Shown here one piece after another: positions 32,866 through 39,699 of a stretch of DNA of 39,699 bases (positions within the stretch are counted from its first letter, which is position 1; each line of letters begins with the position of its first letter). Position numbers and translations under genes: made by a program. A model generated the notes under the pieces. The model was not told where the DNA came from. It made no database searches and saw only the letters and a program-made list of their open reading frames with translations. Source of the DNA: an uncultured Clostridia bacterium (GTDB taxonomy: Bacteria > Bacillota > Clostridia > Christensenellales > CAG-917); assembly GCA_944372795.1 (NCBI GenBank), contig CALWAF010000012.1, forward strand, positions 1-39,699, read 5' to 3'.

Positions 32866-34806
32866 ATGGAAAATCCCTCCCGAAAAATGAATCTTCTCCC
32901 CGTAGGCGCCGTCACGCCCGACGGGTGGCTGAAAGACCAGATGTCCCTCGTCAACGCCCTGCAAAAGAGGCTGGGCTCCGATCCCACCCTCACGGGCGGC
33001 GGCAAATGGACGGGCGGCGAGACTCTGCCCCGCTACGTGCGCGGACTGTGTCTGCTTGCGGGCGCACTCGGCGACAAGCACCTCGCCGAAAAGGCGGACA
33101 GTTTCATGTCCGCGATATTCGACTCCGCAGAACCCGGCGGAGACATCGGCGGCGCGGAATGCGACCTTGCCTCCAAGATAGAAGCGGTGAAAGCAGTGCT
33201 CTCCTTCTACGAGCTGACGGGAGAGGAGCGCGCCCTTTCCTTCCTGCGCAAGTTTTTCAAGAACCAATTCAACACCCTGTCCGTGACGCCGCTGTGGTAT
33301 CACGCGCGGGCTCGCCTTCCGGAAGAGCTCCCCGCCATCGCAGCCGTCTGCCGCGGGCAGGATCCCGTATGGCTCAAAGAGCTCGCCGCGAAACTCGTTG
33401 AGCTCTCCTGCAATTGGCAGCACATCGCGGACAGATTCCCCTACAAACGCCCCTTTGAAAAGAGCATATCGGCTCATGCCGCCCGCCACGTCCTGCGCAC
33501 GGTGCGCGAGACGGAGGCGCTCACGGGCAAACACCGCGCGAAACTGTTCACCACCGCGCGCACGGACTCCGAATGGCGCCGCCCCGCCCACAGGCTGGTG
33601 GTGGAGACAGGCGGCGTCAACGTCGCGAAAGCGGTCAAATATCCCTGCCTCATCGACGATATGTTCGCCTACGCGGGGCGCGGGGTGCTCTCGCTACGCC
33701 TTGCGGGCGCTCTTGAGCACTATCACGGCAACGCGACGGGGATGTTCGCCGCCGACCCGTGGCTTGCGGGCACGTCGCCCGTGAGAGGCGTGGACACCGA
33801 AAGTTCCGTGGAGCTCTTGGAATCCCTCGCCGAGGTGCTCTCCGCGACGGGCGAAGCCGCCTGCGCCGACCTCATGGAAGAGATCATCTTCAACGCGGTG
33901 GCGGGCGCGGCGTTGCCCGATATGTCTGCGGTGCGCGACCTCATGCCCGTCAACCGCATCTCTGCGGACACCGAGTTCCGCTCCGCGACCTACCCCTACG
34001 GCACCGCGTACGTTGCGGGCGTGCCGTCGAGAGGCGCGATCGCAATGCTTGCGGCATATCCCCTCTTCCTGCGCTCGGTGTGTCTCACCCGCGAAAACGA
34101 GCTCAACTTCTTCTCCTACGCCCCCTGCACCGTACGTGCAAAAGTGGGCGGATCGGAGCTGCGCATAAAACTCGAGACGGGTTATCCCTTCCGCAATACG
34201 GTGGTGTTCCGCGTGGAGGAAGCGGAGGGCGACGTTTCCCTCGCCATCAACTTCCGTGTGCCCCGCCGCACCACGATGCAGCTCATCTCGGGCGGACAGA
34301 CCGTGGCGACTGGGGAAAGGAACATCTCGGTAAAGTGCATACTGCGCACGGGCAGCACCTTCATGCTGCGCATGGGCATCCCCCTCACCCCCTCCCTCAA
34401 CCGCGACGGGACGGTGAGCTTTTATAAGGGCAGTCTGCTCATGGCGTCCCGCCCCTCGGTGGAGCTCGCGCGCGACGGCGGCTCCCCTCACGCGGTGGCA
34501 GCACACGCCACGGGCAAATGGGCATACGCTCCCGTGCTCTCGAGGAGGCTCGCGGGCGGGAGATTCTCCCTTCCCGGGAACGAGCGCACCTCGGTGGGCA
34601 CCCTATCCGCCGTGCCGTACAGCACGGACTCCCCGCCCTTCGCCCTGCGCATCCTGTGCAAGAACGCCCTGAATTGGGACTGCGACGAAAGAGGCGTCCC
34701 CGCCATCCCCTCCTCCGTCAAGTTCGCCGAAGACGGCGCGGAACGCACCTTCGTGCCCTTCGCCTGCACGGAGTGCGGCATAGCGCAATTCCCCGTCTGC
34801 CGTTGA
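32866..34806 (+). CDS. Divergent GH127-like (DUF1680) protein lacking the catalytic cysteines
   Basis: 646 residues, no signal peptide. An (alpha/alpha)6-type domain occupies about 20-400, followed by beta-sandwich segments. Family-like landmarks: LPRYVRGLCLLAGALGD (54-70), a repeated TGE helix end, and the TESSVELLESLAEVLSATGE...MEEIIFNAVAGAALPDM stretch (311-353). The last aligns by eye with the GH127 motif AETCAxIGxVxW...YNxVLxGxSLDG. In characterised beta-L-arabinofuranosidases, a Glu-x-Cys and a Cys-Cys pair bind zinc and supply the nucleophile. Here the first reads E312-S-S314, and the Cys-Cys region reads A-G-V-P-S around 384-388. It may be inactive, sugar-binding only, or mechanistically different. 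The start follows AGGTG. Assignment is by motif layout, not alignment. Confidence 0.65.
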   Translation: MENPSRKMNLLPVGAVTPDGWLKDQMSLVNALQKRLGSDPTLTGGGKWTGGETLPRYVRGLCLLAGALGDKHLAEKADSFMSAIFDSAEPGGDIGGAECDLASKIEAVKAVLSFYELTGEERALSFLRKFFKNQFNTLSVTPLWYHARARLPEELPAIAAVCRGQDPVWLKELAAKLVELSCNWQHIADRFPYKRPFEKSISAHAARHVLRTVRETEALTGKHRAKLFTTARTDSEWRRPAHRLVVETGGVNVAKAVKYPCLIDDMFAYAGRGVLSLRLAGALEHYHGNATGMFAADPWLAGTSPVRGVDTESSVELLESLAEVLSATGEAACADLMEEIIFNAVAGAALPDMSAVRDLMPVNRISADTEFRSATYPYGTAYVAGVPSRGAIAMLAAYPLFLRSVCLTRENELNFFSYAPCTVRAKVGGSELRIKLETGYPFRNTVVFRVEEAEGDVSLAINFRVPRRTTMQLISGGQTVATGERNISVKCILRTGSTFMLRMGIPLTPSLNRDGTVSFYKGSLLMASRPSVELARDGGSPHAVAAHATGKWAYAPVLSRRLAGGRFSLPGNERTSVGTLSAVPYSTDSPPFALRILCKNALNWDCDERGVPAIPSSVKFAEDGAERTFVPFACTECGIAQFPVCR

Positions 34807-34828
34807 TAGACAAGTGTGCATTTGTACC

Positions 34829-34857
34829 TTGACATATGCGCGGGGAAGTAGTAAACT
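34829..34857 (+). promoter_or_regulatory. Promoter of the PH-domain protein gene
   Basis: Perfect TTGACA (34829-34834), a 17-bp spacer and TAAACT (34852-34857), 27 nt before the ATG. The gene therefore does not depend on read-through from the GH127-like gene. Confidence 0.75.
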
Positions 34858-34883
34858 ATGAGATAACATAGGAACTTACGGCA

Positions 34884-35456
34884 ATGCGAAAACTCGAACG
34901 TACTTATTCCGGCACCGAAAGGATCATCGCGCGCGCACGCTTCTCGGCGTGGGCATTTCTGCGCGAGGCATTCATCGCCGCCCTGCTGGGCGGCATCATC
35001 GCCGTGCTGTGGATCTTCGCAGACGACATCGAGGGCGCCCTCGACCCCAACTTCTCCGGTGCGGCGCGCTATCTCACCCCCACCAACCTCAAATGGGCGA
35101 TGGTGGGCGCGGGCGGCTTTGTCGTCCTGCTCACCCTCCTGCACGCACTTTCCATCTATATGCAGGAGATCATCGTCACCGAGGACAAGTTCCTCTTCCG
35201 TTCCGGCGTGGGCAGCACCGTCAACGTCATGCTCCCCCTGAACGAGATCAGGTATATCGACGTAAGACAGAACGCATTGCAGCTGCTGCTCGGCTACGGC
35301 AAGATCAAGGTCATCACCGACGGGGAGGAACCCTTCGTCATCCGCAACCTCGTCCGTCCCGAGCGCTTCGCGAGAAGGATCATGCGCCAGTGCAGCTACG
35401 TCCGCGAAGGCGCCGGCACCCGCCTGCAACTCGCAGTGAGCGGAAGACACCGCTGA
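34884..35456 (+). CDS. Bacterial PH-domain (bPH2/YdbS-like) membrane protein
   Basis: 190 residues. Two membrane helices at about 27-47 and 70-93 are joined by an extracytoplasmic loop. A cytoplasmic bacterial PH domain follows from about 94: QEIIVTEDKFLFRSG, LPLNEIRYIDVRQNALQLLLGYGKIKVIT, then a final strand and helix (FVIRNLVRPERFARRI). This is the classical bPH2 arrangement, in which I-x-V-T-x-x-K opens the domain and G-x-G-x-I-x-V-x-T closes its core. Function in this family is poorly known. The start is supported by AGGAA upstream and the promoter at 34829. A strong terminator lies 20 nt after the stop. Confidence 0.85.
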   Translation: MRKLERTYSGTERIIARARFSAWAFLREAFIAALLGGIIAVLWIFADDIEGALDPNFSGAARYLTPTNLKWAMVGAGGFVVLLTLLHALSIYMQEIIVTEDKFLFRSGVGSTVNVMLPLNEIRYIDVRQNALQLLLGYGKIKVITDGEEPFVIRNLVRPERFARRIMRQCSYVREGAGTRLQLAVSGRHR

Positions 35457-35476
35457 ACCTCTCTCCCGCGATCACA

Positions 35477-35501
35477 CCGCCGCGAAAGCGGCGGTTTTTT
35501 T
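35477..35501 (+). terminator. Terminator after the PH-domain gene
   Basis: CCGCCGC (35477-35483), GAAA loop, GCGGCGG (35488-35494), then seven T. A textbook intrinsic terminator. Confidence 0.9.
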
Positions 35502-35663
35502 GTCCCTCTTCACTCTTGCGGGCGCGAGGACGGCATCCATCCGCCGCGGCTCCCCTTCCGTCGCAGACAAGACCCGTCGGCGAGATGGCGCGGCACCTCA
35601 TCACGGGCGACGGACACACAGAGTCGCCAGTGCAGAGTCATTCGCCCGAAATGCGCAAAAAAA

Positions 35664-35695
35664 CGCCGAGGCTGTCTGCCTCGGCGCGGTTTTTG
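35664..35695 (-). terminator. Terminator after the four-TM protein gene
   Basis: CGCCGAGGC (35664-35672) and GCCTCGGCG (35678-35686) form a 9-bp stem with a 5-nt loop. It is flanked by seven A (T-run on the minus strand) and by GGTTTTT on the other side. It lies 22 nt after the stop at 35709. The 160 bp between this and the PH-gene terminator contains no gene I can support. Confidence 0.85.
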
Positions 35696-35708
35696 GTGAC
35701 TTGCCCGT

Positions 35709-36557
35709 TCAACCCTTATCCTTGTCTTCGGGAGCGGTCGTCTCGATGACGGTCTTCTTTCTCCCGAGTTTCTCCGCCGTCTCGCCCGCCTTCTCGGAGA
35801 GCCTGCCCGCAGCCTGCGCCGCAAGCTCGCGGACGCGGTCTTTGTCCACCTTGAATTTCTTGGTCTCGGGCTCGGCGGGCTCGGTCCGCGCCGCCTTGTC
35901 GTTCGCATCCGCAGCCGCCGTTTCGGTGACCTCGGTGCCGTAGAACTTGCTCATGACCGCACTCTTTGCCTTGTGCTCCTTGACCTTGCCGTTGACGTAG
36001 GTCTGCACCTTGACGGTATACTTCTTTCCCACGCGCTTCGCCACGATGCCCAAGATGAACAGCCATATCTTGAGGGTGAGCTGGACTGCCGCGACGAACA
36101 TGTTCACGCCCAGCACGATCCACTCGAAGAGCCCCGTGCCCCTCGCGTCCACGACGCCCGCCATGGACATCGCCGTCGCGATGAGGAAGACGAGCGTGGT
36201 GAAGATCTTGAACATCCCGAACAGCTTCTTGAAGGTCTTGATCTGCTTCTTGCCCTTCTTGACGTCCGTCGCGTAGAAGGCGACCACGGCGATGAAGATG
36301 ACGACATACACCGCAAGCAGACCCGCCATTATGTAGGAGTACGGCGTGAGTATCCACTTGCCGGAGATGAGCACTGCGCCCGAGATGATGGCGTACGCCA
36401 TACTTATCACGGTCCATGCGAAACTCGCCTTCGCAAGGCGGGACTGTTTGCGGGTCTCCTTGACCTCGACAGCCCTTTCCGCCTCTTCCGCCTGTGCCCT
36501 TGCCGCCGTCTGCGGACTCACGGACGCGGGATCGATGTCATAACTGTTTTTCTTCAT
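35709..36557 (-). CDS. Four-TM membrane protein of unknown function
   Basis: 282 residues. A charged N-terminal stretch (1-42, rich in Ala/Glu/Arg) may form a coiled coil. Four membrane helices follow at about 45-65, 74-96, 115-135 and 145-172. A basic segment comes next (KKYTVKVQTYVNGKVKEHKAK), then an acidic/Lys-rich cytoplasmic tail with a helical KDRVRELAAQAAGRLSEKAGETAEKLG segment. I do not recognise the family. AAGGGGAA precedes the ATG at 36557. It follows the condensation-like acyltransferase gene by 36 bp on the same strand with no terminator between, so the two probably form one transcript and may act together at the membrane. Confidence 0.8.
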   Translation of the reverse strand: MKKNSYDIDPASVSPQTAARAQAEEAERAVEVKETRKQSRLAKASFAWTVISMAYAIISGAVLISGKWILTPYSYIMAGLLAVYVVIFIAVVAFYATDVKKGKKQIKTFKKLFGMFKIFTTLVFLIATAMSMAGVVDARGTGLFEWIVLGVNMFVAAVQLTLKIWLFILGIVAKRVGKKYTVKVQTYVNGKVKEHKAKSAVMSKFYGTEVTETAAADANDKAARTEPAEPETKKFKVDKDRVRELAAQAAGRLSEKAGETAEKLGRKKTVIETTAPEDKDKG

Positions 36558-36593
36558 AACTTCCCCTTTATGAACGTATTTTGAGCGTTGAAG

Positions 36594-37883
36594 TCACGCT
36601 TTTGCACATTTCGTCACTTCGTCGAGGTTGCCCAGCAACACGTCGAAGAAGTGCTCAACTATCTTCACGTCGTCCTCATTTCCCGTGATGGCGATGGAGA
36701 AAGTCACCTCGCCTTCGAAGGTGGTGAGCGCAAGCTGCATATAGGGCTTGCCCTTCACCGCGCCCGTATAAAATCCGTCATACGGACGGGTGTCGCCGAG
36801 AGCGTAATCCGAGGGCTTGATGGAGCCGATGTTGGACATGCCGATGAGCGGGTTGTCGTAGCCGATGCGGATGGCGATCTCGCTCACGCAGTGCGGCATC
36901 ACCGTGTAGGCAAGATGCAGCAGAGGCAGGGAGTAGAGCCCGAGGAACCTGTCCTTCTTGTTGTGCTCCATCGCCTTGCCCACGATGTCCAGCGTCTCGC
37001 GCATATCCTTGCCCGCGCCGTTCACCGCCACGGTCATGAACCCCGTATGGTTGGTGAGCCCGGTCTCCGCACCGCCCTCCTTCATGTGGCGGCGCAAGTC
37101 CACCATGCAGGGCACTGTGAGAGTCTCGCCCTCTTTGAAGACGCCGATGTCTTCAAGCGAGCGGATGTATGCCGCGAGGATGATGTCGTTGACGGTGAAG
37201 CCCATCGCCTTGCCCGCCGCCCTCGCCTCTGCGAACTTTTCCGACGACAGCTTGCGTTTGATGATGCGGTTGACGTCCTCCTTCCTCTTCTCGGTGAGGG
37301 GGAAGGTGTGCTTGCTCTTCACCTCGCTGATGTTGCGGTAAAGGGAGCGGGCGTACTTTCTGTCCTCGTCGTTCATCGCGGAATAGACGGCGTCGTAGGC
37401 GCGCGTGCCCTCTTTTATGGTCATGCCGCCCTCGCCGCTGACGAGCCGCGTATAGTTCTTCGCCAGCTGCGTCACGAAATATTTGAGGTCGCCGCCGTCA
37501 AAGCACATATGGTTGACCACGAATGCCAGCGCGCGCTTCGTCCCGCTGCGGAAGAGCCCGACGCGGATCTGCATATTGCTGCCTATCGGGATGCGCTGCT
37601 CGGCAAACTCCATCACGGAGCTCTCGATGTCATCGGTGTCCGCCGCCTTGAAGGCGTCCTCCACCTTCCACGGCTGCACCACCCAATAGGGCTTCAGGAA
37701 GTTGTTGTGATAGCGGGAATGCAGCACCGGCACCCGCGAGATCTGAAACTCGAGCGCCTTCACCAGCGCGTCCTCGTCGATCTCGCCGTCATAGTAAAGC
37801 ACGCAGTGCATCATGCGGTCGTAATAGTTGCGGAAAAGATATTGCATCTTGTCCCACATTTCGGCTTTCAGGATCTTTTTCAT
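36594..37883 (-). CDS. Stand-alone condensation-domain-like acyltransferase
   Basis: 429 residues, soluble. The N-terminal half resembles a chloramphenicol-acetyltransferase-like fold. It carries the active-site motif HxxxDG in VVNHMCFDGGDLKYF (H125, D129, G130), preceded by a typical strand-helix start (LYYDGEIDEDALVKALEFQISRVPVLHSRY). The second half has GFTVNDIILAAYIRSL and PCMVDLRRHMKE, equivalents of conserved condensation-superfamily segments, and NPLIGMSNIGSI near the second-subdomain crossover. Known relatives include NRPS condensation domains, alcohol acyltransferases and PapA-type enzymes; no carrier protein or NRPS gene is present, so the acyl donor is unknown. GAGAGG precedes the start. 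The promoter is a TATAAT at 37930. Confidence 0.8.
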   Translation of the reverse strand: MKKILKAEMWDKMQYLFRNYYDRMMHCVLYYDGEIDEDALVKALEFQISRVPVLHSRYHNNFLKPYWVVQPWKVEDAFKAADTDDIESSVMEFAEQRIPIGSNMQIRVGLFRSGTKRALAFVVNHMCFDGGDLKYFVTQLAKNYTRLVSGEGGMTIKEGTRAYDAVYSAMNDEDRKYARSLYRNISEVKSKHTFPLTEKRKEDVNRIIKRKLSSEKFAEARAAGKAMGFTVNDIILAAYIRSLEDIGVFKEGETLTVPCMVDLRRHMKEGGAETGLTNHTGFMTVAVNGAGKDMRETLDIVGKAMEHNKKDRFLGLYSLPLLHLAYTVMPHCVSEIAIRIGYDNPLIGMSNIGSIKPSDYALGDTRPYDGFYTGAVKGKPYMQLALTTFEGEVTFSIAITGNEDDVKIVEHFFDVLLGNLDEVTKCAKA

Positions 37884-37929
37884 CGTTTTCCTCTCAAAAG
37901 GTCTTCACAATTCCCCTATCACGCCGTCC

Positions 37930-37958
37930 ATTATAACCCGTCCGCGCCCGCCGCGCAA
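37930..37958 (-). promoter_or_regulatory. Promoter of the acyltransferase / four-TM unit
   Basis: Perfect TATAAT on the minus strand (37930-37935), with a weak TTGCGC 17 bp upstream (37953-37958). The predicted leader is about 40 nt. Confidence 0.55.
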
Positions 37959-37987
37959 TAAAAAAAGAGGGAGCTTTGCGCTCCCTC
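37957..37987 (-). terminator. Terminator after the alpha/beta hydrolase gene
   Basis: GAGGGAGC (37967-37974) and GCTCCCTC (37980-37987) form an 8-bp stem with a 5-nt loop, followed on the minus strand by a T-run. It separates the hydrolase from the downstream acyltransferase unit. Confidence 0.85.
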
Positions 37988-38000
37988 CGCGATTTTTTCG

Positions 38001-38918
38001 TCAGATCTTTCCCGCCGCGAAGCGTTTCATGAAGTCCGCGGTGAGATCGTTGTTCTTCCTCGCCGCCTTGCTCTTCCAGTTGAGGGAGAAGCAGTGGTTG
38101 TCGATGAGGCTCGTGGAATGGAACTCTTCGCAGTGCACGCCCTTCTCTTTCAGGAGTTTCATGAGCCCGTCCGCCTGACCGCCGCAGAAGATGTCCTTCT
38201 GCGCGTGGGTGATGAAGGAAACGGGGAACTGCTCGTTGACAAAGGGCAGCACGCTGCACAGATCCTTCCACTCATAGCCCTCGATCTCGTCCTTGCCGAT
38301 GCCCGCGAAGTCCTTGAGCAGCTTGCCGCCGAGGTCGAAAGGATATTTGTTTTTGAGCGCGGTCGCGACGTCGTAGATGCCGCAGTTGAGCACCGCACCG
38401 CCGAATTTCAGCGACGTGCTCACGCCCATCTTCGCCTGCAGATCGGGGTTGAGGGTGATGGCAGCGAGCATGGCGCCGTAATAGCCGCCCGCACTGTCGC
38501 CCGACACGATCATGCGATCGAGGTCGAGCCCCAGCTTCTCCGCATTCGCGCCCACCCAATTGAGCGCCGCCACCAGCTGACGATGAGGCACCGGGCATTG
38601 ATACTCGGGGCAAAGACCGTAGTTGACGTTGACCACGAAATAGCCGAGGTTCGCCGACCAGCGCGCGAGCGCCCTGCGATAGTGCTTGTCACCCGCCACG
38701 AAACCGCCGCCGTGGATGTAGAACAGCACGGGCAGCTTGCCTTTCAGACCCTTCACGCGGTAGGTGTCCAGCTTGCACGCCTCGGGTGCGGAAGTGTCAT
38801 AGACGATGTCCGTCTTGATCTCGAAGTCCACATCCTTGAACTTGGTCATCTTTCTTTCGTTCTGGAAAGGATTGTAAAGTTTATCGATGGCGACAAACAG
38901 AAAACTTTGCAGGCTCAT
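38001..38918 (-). CDS. Alpha/beta hydrolase, hormone-sensitive-lipase (esterase) type
   Basis: 305 residues. Oxyanion-hole motif HGGGF (69-73), nucleophile elbow GDSAGG with Ser142, probable acid Asp242 (in THAQKDIF) and His275 (in IDNHCFSL). These define the HSL branch, family IV of bacterial esterases, which hydrolyse short-chain acyl esters, including acetyl groups on sugars or amides. The N-terminus (SLQSFLFVAIDKLYNPF) is weakly amphipathic and not a clear signal peptide. The start at 38918 is preferred because GGAGGAG lies 7 nt before it; an upstream ATG at 38951 lacks such a site. A near-consensus promoter lies at 38979-39007 and a terminator follows the gene, so it is a single-gene transcript. 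Confidence 0.9.
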   Translation of the reverse strand: MSLQSFLFVAIDKLYNPFQNERKMTKFKDVDFEIKTDIVYDTSAPEACKLDTYRVKGLKGKLPVLFYIHGGGFVAGDKHYRRALARWSANLGYFVVNVNYGLCPEYQCPVPHRQLVAALNWVGANAEKLGLDLDRMIVSGDSAGGYYGAMLAAITLNPDLQAKMGVSTSLKFGGAVLNCGIYDVATALKNKYPFDLGGKLLKDFAGIGKDEIEGYEWKDLCSVLPFVNEQFPVSFITHAQKDIFCGGQADGLMKLLKEKGVHCEEFHSTSLIDNHCFSLNWKSKAARKNNDLTADFMKRFAAGKI

Positions 38919-38978
38919 TTCATTCTCCTCCGATCGCGGGGGATGCGACACGCCGCCGCTCTCCCTGCCGACAACGGC

Positions 38979-39007
38979 ATTTTAACACATGTCTAAAAAC
39001 TTGTAAA
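38979..39007 (-). promoter_or_regulatory. Promoter of the alpha/beta hydrolase gene
   Basis: On the minus strand TTTACA (39002-39007), a 17-bp spacer and TAAAAT (38979-38984). Each hexamer matches five of six consensus bases. It leaves a leader of about 55 nt. Confidence 0.75.
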
Positions 39008-39120
39008 CCCTTTCCGCGAGATTGTTCACCCCCGCGGCGAAAACAAGAGGACGTATCGCGCCCGCGAGCGTGGATCATACCTCCTTCCCGAACTAGGAAC
39101 GCATTTTACCCCGTCCCCGT

Positions 39121-39699
39121 TTGTTTATGAGTTTTACGCGAACTCATGCAACACCCGCTCGGAGGATACGTCGTACTCAAAGAAAAAACAAGCTGCCGTC
39201 CCCTGACATGGGAGTATTGTTCCCCCTCCTTCCCTTCGGGTATTCCTCCCCCACTCGTGAAGAGTTCAGTCCTCCTAAAATGCGGGATATGCTTTTCGTC
39301 CTTTTTGATAAAGTTTTAGTGTCGCATAGAGATAATCGAACGGCGAACAGTACTCACTGAACATCGCTCGCGGGGAGAGGAAGGCGACTCGACGCGCACG
39401 ACGCCCGTGTCTACTTAATGTTTCGTCTAGCTTGCGAGGTCGCGAAGCGCGCCGCGACTTGCAAGAGCGGGCCGTAAACGCCCGCTGTGCAAGTTCGGGT
39501 GAGCGGCGCGTAAGACCGTCTTCGAAATAGAGTCGTCGTGTTCAAGCACGCCCTGAACAAGTGCACGTTTGACATCTTCACGAAAAACCCGAGCGTGACG
39601 TCGCATGACATGATGTTATCTCGTTCGGAGTGGAGCCGCTCACCAAGCGCTCACAGGGCATAGCCCTCTTGAGCGCCGCGGCGACCGTATGAGTGCCGA
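39121..39699 (+). ncRNA. Candidate large structured RNA of unidentified class
   Basis: This stretch has no credible coding frame but is rich in complementary arms. Local hairpins: 39127-39133/39141-39147; 39431-39435 plus 39439-39444 with 39453-39458 plus 39461-39465; 39466-39472/39480-39486 (7 bp); 39539-39544/39553-39558; 39647-39653/39670-39676 with an inner 5-bp stem. Long-range arms: 39264-39270/39356-39362 (7 bp) and GGTGAGCGGC (39498-39507) with GCCGCTCACC (39635-39644), a perfect 10 bp enclosing further nested stems. One nested helix (39570-39576/39612-39618) needs a G-U pair only on the plus strand, a slight argument for that orientation. It does not show RNase P, tmRNA or rRNA signatures. 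No clear promoter or terminator is visible, and it may continue beyond the window. Confidence 0.4.

Noticed and set aside
32770..33591. Minus-strand frame of 273 codons opposite the GH127-like gene
   Set aside because: It overlaps the GH127-like gene almost entirely, has no start signal, and its composition is typical of an antisense frame.
39121..39360. Small gene of 79 codons on the plus strand, and a 66-codon frame at 39411-39611 on the minus strand
   Set aside because: Neither has a ribosome binding site or recognisable sequence, and both overlap the strongly self-complementary segment.
39121..39699. Known RNA classes (RNase P, tmRNA, SRP, rRNA, group II intron)
   Set aside because: I looked for their hallmark sequences on both strands (for example GAGGAAAGTCC for RNase P, a tRNA-like 3' end for tmRNA, the domain V stem of group II introns) and found none. 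The class remains open.

Overview
The window looks like chromosomal DNA from an uncultured, GC-rich, Gram-positive-type gut Clostridium, possibly of the Christensenellales/Borkfalkiaceae kind. This placement is an inference: there is no rRNA gene or other phylogenetic marker here. It rests on GGAGG-type ribosome binding sites, many readable sigma-70/SigA promoters with 17-bp spacers, a lipoprotein signal with no outer-membrane machinery, glycan-acting genes, and hairpin/T-run terminators.

Layout. At 1-1151 (minus) lie the first codons of an SPFH-domain protein and an AEC-family permease. At 1555-25722 (minus) one uninterrupted gene of 24.2 kb, about 61% of the window, encodes a predicted 8,055-residue lipoprotein. 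It is built from about 13 large beta-rich modules joined by a recurrent SEA-x-TAA-like linker. It also carries seven Cys/His knuckles with Ca-loop-like cores, Tyr/Asp-rich insertions in the middle modules, and a beta-rich C-terminal region of about 1,500 residues. A promoter with a perfect 10-bp inverted repeat around it precedes the gene.

At 25978-31305 is an amino-sugar island. A PIG-L deacetylase, a mutarotase-like DUF4380-type protein and a cytoplasmic GH20 beta-N-acetylhexosaminidase lie on the minus strand. A small membrane protein and a DUF1624/HGSNAT-like membrane acetyltransferase diverge on the plus strand. Three copies of an ACACG-N3-CGTGT operator precede the PIG-L gene, a degenerate copy lies upstream of the GH20 gene, and a 65-bp tandem repeat sits between GH20 and the DUF4380-like gene.

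At 31510-38918 are an archaeal-type cofactor-independent phosphoglycerate mutase, a divergent GH127-like protein that appears to have lost its zinc/nucleophile cysteines, a PH-domain membrane protein, a two-gene unit (a condensation-domain-like acyltransferase followed by a four-TM protein), and a hormone-sensitive-lipase-type alpha/beta hydrolase. From about 39120 to the window end there is no convincing gene. The DNA there is dense with local and long-range complementary arms, which suggests a large structured RNA of unidentified class.

How the parts may work together (inference): GH20, PIG-L and the HGSNAT-like acetyltransferase could release, deacetylate and re-acetylate GlcNAc-type sugars under one repressor. 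The giant lipoprotein would be displayed on the outer face of the membrane, as an adhesin/scaffold or as a string of lipid-binding modules. The two most unusual items are the giant lipoprotein and the structured segment at the right end.
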